Shown here one piece after another: positions 58,621 through 64,000 of a stretch of 64,000 nt of DNA. Source of the stretch: Strigops habroptila. Its lineage: Eukaryota; Chordata; Aves; Psittaciformes; Psittacidae. Position numbers and translations under genes: made by a program. The stretch lies in the NCBI RefSeq assembly GCF_004027225.2, contig NC_044283.2:33982207-34046206 (forward strand). The letters run 5' to 3'. The notes beneath the pieces were generated by a model. It was not told the DNA's origin. It worked only from the letters and a program-made list of their open reading frames with translations, and did no database searches. Positions within the stretch are counted from its first letter, which is position 1, and each line of letters opens with the position of its first letter.

Positions 58621-58951
58621 AGAAATCTGTCTGCCCTGGTTTGTCAGTAAAACTTGGACATACAACTAACAAAATAGAAACCACACAGCAGAGTGTTAAA
58701 AGTGCTAAACTTAGAGCAGCATTCATCCCAAGTTTTCAGTCCAGTACTCTTCAGCCCCCATATAGTCTTCCATGATCTCCTCATGCCTGTTGAAGACCAT
58801 CCAGTTGTGAGGACACTTGGTTGTTGGCAATTACTCAGTTCTTTGTCTTATAGCTCTACAAGAGCGCTTCTGATCTACATCACAGTACCTTTCACTGAAG
58901 GCATGCAACAGGCAAACTTCCCTGCTAGCACTCTGCTAGCCAAGTAGGTGG
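58621..58951. other. Convergent 3' region between CENPU and PRIMPOL
   Basis: Holds the PRIMPOL 3' UTR on the minus strand. I saw no AATAAA on the minus strand between 58951 and the CENPU stop; minus ATTAAA matches occur at 58253-58258 and 58315-58320, inside the CENPU 3' UTR. Confidence 0.5.
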
Positions 58952-59239
58952 TTAGCTGCTTGCTTTATTGCAGGTGTCCTGTTTCCTTAAAGCTTCCAAA
59001 AGAATTTCATCAGGAATTTCTTCCATGGAATAATTCAGACTGTCATTTGCAGCTTCAGCTAGTTCCACATCTTCAGTAGCTTCTAGGAAACAGGCATCAT
59101 CGCTTGCATTGTCCCACTCACTGTCTGACAACAGGAAGCCTTGAGACAAGCTTTTTTCTAGAGATACTGAGCTTTTTGACAAGTCTAACACATTGGAATG
59201 GGGCTTTACTTCTGTGGTCCTGCTTTCACACTCTTCTTC
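58952..59239 (-). CDS. PRIMPOL: PRIMPOL last coding exon, RPA-binding tail
   Basis: Minus acceptor cttgtttctaaaag; stop TAA (58954-58952). It starts EEECESRTTEVKPHSN, then a divergent acidic linker, then the two conserved RPA-binding motifs DDACFLEATEDVELAEAA and EEIPDEILLEAL. It ends RKQDTCNKASS, absent from human. The codons AAT AAA near the end make a poly(A)-type hexamer at 58969-58964. Confidence 0.96.
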   Translation of the reverse strand, partial: EEECESRTTEVKPHSNVLDLSKSSVSLEKSLSQGFLLSDSEWDNASDDACFLEATEDVELAEAANDSLNYSMEEIPDEILLEALRKQDTCNKASS

Positions 59240-62200
59240 CTTTTAGAAACAAGAATATTATTCCATATGAAAATAGTCTTCATACCTTTAACTGCTCTGA
59301 CCTGAAAGTTTGAAACTCATACTGACACATCTAATGGATACTACAGAAAGCTGGCCAACAAGACAGATGTTCCAGCACATTCATTTATAGTCACATTAAC
59401 CTGTGGAATCCTATTTTAATAGGAATAGAAGTACGCTGGTTATCTAGCAAACTACAAGTAGTCTGATGAATACAACTTTTAAAATAATACAAGGTTAAAG
59501 CTAATTTTGGTGTCTGTTTAAAGATTCTGTTGGGATCTGAAATTACACTTTTTGTGAAATAACACAGCTATTGATGATCTGCTTCAGTAGAGCTTAATGT
59601 GGCATTCTGCAGTATGAAATTTTAAAGTAAATGTAAAAGTTGCAGAGATGATGACTCTTAGTGCTTACTCAGTGGAAAACTTACTATGTTTAGGGCTTAG
59701 AATCCAGGTGCAGTATTAGGTTGGTTTAAATATTCTACCCTTGTGGGTAAACATAACTGCTTTAATACACTAAAATGGAGTTCAATGGACTTCAAATTTG
59801 AGGGTCACTGACTTAAATTTGACTCTGCTTCACGTGGTCCAGGAGCACTTCTATTTTAGCTGTCCCAGCATGAAGCCAAACATGCACAGCAGAGCTTAGT
59901 GTGGGCAGTTTCTCTGTTCTCCACCTGCAGGTCTCTTGTGGTTTATGCACTGGGAACTGCTGCTCAGACCAAAAGAAGAAAGTCTATTCCCAGGGGAAGG
60001 TAGGCTATTGCAGTAACTCAATATATAAAGCTATTGCAGCTTTATCTGTGCTGACAGGTTTTGTGCTGGATCTCCTGCTGGAGAACTTAAAAATGGATAT
60101 ATGGCGCTACCCCACCAGCACAGCTGCTCTGGGGAGCTATTCTGTGCCAGTGTAACTACTCTAAGAAGCTCAACAGGCTCTGCTAGCAGGGATTTCCAGT
60201 GACCTCCAGAGACAGCTTTACTCACAAGAACTTCAGCATATTGGTAGGACAAAAACATACCTCTTTGAAAAGAAATGGGAGACAGATCCTAGGTGGTAAT
60301 GGAAAACCTAAATCAAATATATGGCAAATATGTGAGTTAGATTCCAAAAAGCATTAACTATAATTGTTCTGAAATCACAGAATACATACTTTGTGATTTG
60401 AAGTTTTGTTCCCTGCAGACTGGATCGTGACACTTCTGATACCAGACTTCCTTCTTTAGATCTACCAGAATCCTAAAAGTGAAGCAATTTACAGTACATA
60501 AATAAAGTGAATGCAGGGAGAAGGAAACTGACACTAAATGAACAGGTTTCGTTTGTCCCCATCTATGGATATTGCTTTCCTTCTCTGACATGCTTATTGC
60601 ATACTTGTTTTGCACAGGCCCTTATTTTTTAGAATAAACTTCAGGTTTCTTAAGTTAAAAATATATTTCTCTTAAGAGTAGCAGTGAAATTTATCCAACT
60701 TCATTACATAAAGCTTGGAAGAAAAAGTCATTAAAGTAAGATTAGTATATGGGACCTAAGCGTAAGGTAAGGCTTTGTTGCTGCTGATTTCATTACAAAA
60801 GCCAGATAAAAGCACTATTTCCTGTCAACTGATTAGACAACCCGGCTTTTTCAGCTGTGCTTTAGAAGCACCAAGTTCATCTAGCATAGTGGCTGTGGAG
60901 GGGTTTTTTATACCCTTGTTTCTCCAGAACACATTCCTTATCTTCCAGTTATTTTAAATGTTATGTAAAATTATTTTTACGTTAAAATATTTCTACTAAT
61001 GATGTAATGCAATTCTAATGTCACCTGAAAACCTGACTTTGCAACACTTCTTTTGCTAAAGCTGTAAGAAGGCTGAGTCCTTGTAGAGTGACCAGCAAAC
61101 CTCATTTTGACTGAAGCGGGGGCAAGATGTACCCTTGTCCTTTTAATAACATAAGAATGTAATTTAAGATGCACTGTAAATGAATCTTAAAGTGTTCTGT
61201 TTTCTTTATCTTATTTCTGATTGTTCAGCTAAGCAGCATCAAAGCACAGTACCACTTAGTAGCTTTAACATACTCTGCCTTGTATGTTAGCATCTTCAGG
61301 CTCATATTTTAAATAGCATGAAGACTACTTCATAGAAATATTAGAAACACAAGTTCAGTTACCACAAAGTACATCGGGGCAGGGGAGGGGGTGAAGTTTG
61401 GGTGTTTTGTTTGGTTGGTTTTTAAAAGCATAGTATCCCCACAGAGCAAGAGAGCAGAAATCGTAACAGCTGCCAATTCTGTCCATAATAGTTTTTCAGC
61501 ATTATTATCGAATAACAGTTGAGCAGGACAATAAAGCTGTTTTACAGAAAACAGTTACAGAACATACATTATGTTGTTACTTTTGTGAGCTCTTCCAATA
61601 TTTTCACACCACCGGTAACCAGAAATATCATACACAAGTATTTCATCTGGAGAGAAATAATTCCATCGCCGTATTCCTGGGGGAAAGAAAAAAAAAAGGG
61701 AATTAATTCTTTAAAAATACTGCTGCAGAACACTCAGTTGTAAATAGCTAAGTGGTTTTTACCTCCTTGTACCCCATCTTTATTAACCAAAGAACGAACA
61801 AAACAATCAATTTCTGGATATGGTGAATCCTGATAACCATTCATGGAATCTGTTAACACAAAGGCCACATATAAACATGGTTACTGGTTTTGCCATTGCC
61901 ATATGCAACTGTAACACTGCCACACATTGTATAGACCATAGACAGAAAATGTACATGAATCACACCAAATCCTTAAATAAACCTAGGGATAAATTCACTG
62001 TTATTTTCCTGTAGATCTTTAAACTGCTACTGCCACCCCCAAGGAGCAGGGGGAAAGGGGACAAAGCATGACCGCCATGCGAGCTCACTGAGGAGAGGTT
62101 CAGTGGCTGGCATTGACGTGCTGCACAGCATCCTTCAGCACAGCTATACGCTGCCTCCTGCAGAAAGCTTGCTGAAGAAAAGCCCTCCTCGAGGTTATCA

Positions 62201-63670
62201 GGTGTGTTGGTCACAGTACATCCAGTGAAAGAGTAGAAGAGGCTTGAAGTACCTCTACTGCTTCTGGTAGTTTGACTGTTCAAAAACGCAGACACGTTCC
62301 CGTTCTCCTCTGAAAAGCCAGATGGCAGAACTTTCGTGTCATCCCTCACTCTGAAGAAAAGAGAATACAAAGGAAAATCTGTGATTCTTACAGCACAATA
62401 TGGTATGGTGTAACATACTGTAACGTACCATAGGATGCCATGACATAACGTAGTCCATGGCTACCGGCTCTAGGCATCCCTGCAGGAGCAGGTGGCTGGA
62501 CCAACTGACGTCCAGAGGTCCCTGCCAGCCTCAGCCAGCCCGTGAGGCTGTCTGTAACCTTTCCCTATCCCTGGGGCACTTCTTTTATTTAAAGACTGCT
62601 GGTCCACCCTCATGCAGCAGTATTTGCTCTAGATAGATATAATATTTATATCCACACTTTGAAAGGTCTCAGTTGTTTTTTACTCTTTACAATGAACTAC
62701 TTTTCCTTGTCATATTCCTAGCTGGAAGCCAGATGATCAGAGAAGACTAAATTCAACACAGCAGAAGTTCTCATGCATATTTATGACAGACTCAGCTGAT
62801 GCCTCTGATCTGAACACATGACACCATTTATGCTACAGGGCTACGGGCAGCAGTTCAGGATAGCAAAGATTTCAGGATATAAAAACTTAAGTCACAAAAA
62901 ATATATGTTTTTAATAAAAGTATAATACACAATACCATACAGCTGGATGTACTGCTTTAACCGTCTGCTTTCTGCTGCAGTAATGACTAGGATCATCTTA
63001 AGGTACCATCAGTGCAGGTAAGACGTATCAGAGGTTTAGCTTAGATACAGAAAACTTGATTATTGTATGCACCAGTATCCAGCCTAAGGAGGTATCGGTA
63101 CCAAAAAGGCAATCTGGTATGGAAATAAACACGTACAAAAATCCTTTTTATTTTTTTAATCATACTTCACAAACTATTTACTCTTCATATTTAATTGACT
63201 AGAAATTGACTTTTTCCTTTCAGAACTATACAGAATCCGACCAAAGTTAACAGTAGTTACATTTCAGCATAAGTGTATAGAGAGATGAGGCACAACTCAG
63301 AAGCCAAACCACACGTTCTGTGGTGTTCTTCAAACATTTGAAGAGTCTCAGGAACAAGGAATTCTACTGGAAACTTCTAAATTACCCTGTAACAATGTCC
63401 ATGGAATAATTGCCCATGGATAGAAATTATTCACAACTGCTGCAGGAGAAAAATCACTAAAATATGTGTTTAAAAATACTTAAATTCCACCAGAATGAAA
63501 CAATTACCTAACATTGCAGACCAAAGAGGAAAGAAAATACGCCTCTTCCATAGTGACATTCTGTTCACACTCAGGGACAAATTTATTATCCTCTGCTATC
63601 TTCAGAATCACATTTTTTCCTGCTTTTGACGATTTATACATCCGGAAATTTCTATTCTTCGTGTAAACTC
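58952..63670 (-). CDS. PRIMPOL: Primase-polymerase PRIMPOL, 3' seven exons (partial)
   Basis: PrimPol is an archaeo-eukaryotic-primase-family enzyme that reprimes stalled replication forks in nucleus and mitochondria. The seven exons give about 290 residues, equal to human residues about 282-560: the end of the catalytic core from VYTKNRNFRMYKSS, the zinc motif with Cys, His, Cys, Cys at spacings 7, 20 and 5 (WCENIGRAH to QKCHDPVC), and the acidic RPA-binding tail DDACFLEATEDVELAEAA and EEIPDEILLEAL. The 5' exons with catalytic motifs I to III are not in the visible exons; they lie upstream, beyond the right edge or unrecognised in the last 330 bp. The tail extends about ten residues past the human end. 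Confidence 0.96.
59240..60260 (-). other. PRIMPOL last intron
   Basis: About 1 kb of AT-rich sequence; no element recognised. Confidence 0.5.
60261..60307 (-). CDS. PRIMPOL: PRIMPOL short exon
   Basis: Minus acceptor tatttgatttag, donor gtatgt. Forty-seven bases encode SFPLPPRICLPFLFKE, matching human CFPLPAEVCLLFLFKE. Confidence 0.93.
60390..60472 (-). CDS. PRIMPOL: PRIMPOL exon, second zinc ligands
   Basis: Minus acceptor cacttttag, donor gtatgt. It encodes ILVDLKKEVWYQKCHDPVCR then EQNFKSQ, with the two Cys ligands. Confidence 0.96.
61568..61676 (-). CDS. PRIMPOL: PRIMPOL exon, first zinc ligands
   Basis: Minus acceptor ctttcccccag after a long pyrimidine tract, donor gtatgt. It encodes GIRRWNYFSPDEILVYDISG then YRWCENIGRAHKSNNI, with the Cys and His ligands. 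Confidence 0.96.
61763..61849 (-). CDS. PRIMPOL: PRIMPOL exon (SPYPEIDCFV)
   Basis: Minus acceptor ctgtgttaacag, donor gtaaaa. It encodes SMNGYQDSPYPEIDCFVRSL then VNKDGVQG, matching human SPYPEVDHFVLSLVNKDG. Confidence 0.95.
62253..62350 (-). CDS. PRIMPOL: PRIMPOL exon, divergent linker
   Basis: Minus acceptor tctcttttcttcag, donor gtactt. It encodes VRDDTKVLPSGFSEENGNVS and then AFLNSQTTRSSR. Similarity to human FSDTLRILTCEPSQNKQKG is low, but phase and length fit (about 40 residues between NVR and SPYPE, against 38 in human). The open frame runs on past the splice site; the extra part is intron. Confidence 0.82.
62351..63507 (-). other. PRIMPOL intron between the core and linker exons
   Basis: About 1.2 kb containing the CR1 fragment above and a quasi-palindromic stretch at 62399-62432. 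No other element. Confidence 0.5.
62470..62560 (+). mobile_element. Old CR1 3'-end fragment
   Basis: Plus strand reads gcaggtggctggaccaactg, acgtccagaggtccctgcc, agcctcagccagcccgtgag, like the CR1 end ggttggactagatgacctcc followed by agaggtcccttccaacctc. More diverged than the other copies. It lies in a PRIMPOL intron. Confidence 0.65.
63508..63670 (-). CDS. PRIMPOL: PRIMPOL exon, end of catalytic core
   Basis: Minus-strand acceptor ttgtttcctgtag, donor gtaatt. It starts two bases into a Gly codon and encodes VYTKNRNFRMYKSSKAGKN, EDNKFVPECEQ and FLSSLVCNVR. The motif III aspartate of the family lies just upstream in the preceding exon. Confidence 0.96.
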
Positions 63671-64000
63671 CTACAGGAAAACAAATATTTCTTAACATAA
63701 CAATGCTGGCTAGGGTTTAAGATGCTGAGCACTTGTAAATGAAATCCTCTCCCTGAGACTCCGCTAAGGGTCTAAGGAATGGACAAAAACTATTACTAAC
63801 TTTGGCTCACATCCCATAGAAGAAATGCAACAAAGAAAGATCATGCACACAGGTACACCTTTATGTTACAGAAGAATTAAGACAAACACTCAAGACCTCT
63901 AAGTAGGCATTTTAATCATTCTGACATTCTCACTGCTAAAAGCTTCCCTTCAGTATAAGAAATTAGTGCTTTCATGCTTTGTGAAATACAACCGAGCATA
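63671..64000 (-). other. PRIMPOL intron reaching the window edge
   Basis: I looked for the preceding exon (expected to encode FVDLG of motif III) on the minus strand and did not find it. Treated as intron. Confidence 0.5.

Noticed and set aside
61960-62252. Continuation of the PRIMPOL linker exon to the end of its 136-codon open frame
   Set aside because: Extending past 62253 breaks the phase to the next exon. The donor gtactt at 62252 gives the human-like length and joins SMNGYQDSPYPE in frame.
1-64000. tRNA, snoRNA, microRNA, CRISPR or other prokaryote-type systems
   Set aside because: None was recognised by eye. The window is vertebrate gene sequence, and small intronic RNAs could be missed without folding or covariance search.

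Overview
This is a 64 kb window of vertebrate nuclear DNA, most likely from a bird. The protein-coding exons have intron structures and sequences of vertebrate genes. The interspersed repeats are CR1 LINE 3' ends with CATAGAAT-type terminal octamers, plus a solo LTR of a type I recognise from avian ERVL-like elements. The species cannot be fixed from the sequence alone.

Three genes are present, in the same order as on human 4q35. (1) ACSL1, plus strand, complete: a CpG-island promoter with a TATA-like box and a noncoding first exon near 7.26 kb, a 9.4 kb first intron, 20 coding exons from 16778 to 44270 that splice in frame to a 698-residue protein, and a 3' UTR ending near 45.78 kb. (2) CENPU, plus strand, complete: CpG-island promoter at about 46.26-46.72 kb, 11 coding exons from 46976 to 58247 giving 345 residues, including a conserved Polo-box docking motif and the C-terminal coiled coil. 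(3) PRIMPOL, minus strand, 3' part only: seven exons from 63670 down to 58952, covering the end of the catalytic core, the zinc motif and the RPA-binding tail. Its 5' exons lie beyond the right edge.

Layout: 1-6.9 kb is intergenic with two CR1 fragments and a C-rich degenerate repeat; 6.9-45.8 kb is ACSL1; about 0.5 kb of spacer; 46.3-58.6 kb is CENPU; 58.9-64 kb is PRIMPOL, facing CENPU tail to tail with 704 bp between stop codons. The three proteins have unrelated jobs (fatty acid activation, inner kinetochore assembly, DNA repriming), so the grouping reflects conserved synteny and not a pathway.

No prokaryotic features, RNA genes or CRISPR arrays were found. The most interesting points are a candidate decayed copy of the ACSL1 alternative 'gate' exon, a C-terminal extension of PRIMPOL that carries a poly(A) hexamer inside its codons, a solo LTR in sense orientation in a CENPU intron, and two perfect intronic hairpins. 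All exon joins were made by eye from splice consensus, reading frame and recalled human protein similarity; none was tested by alignment or RNA data.
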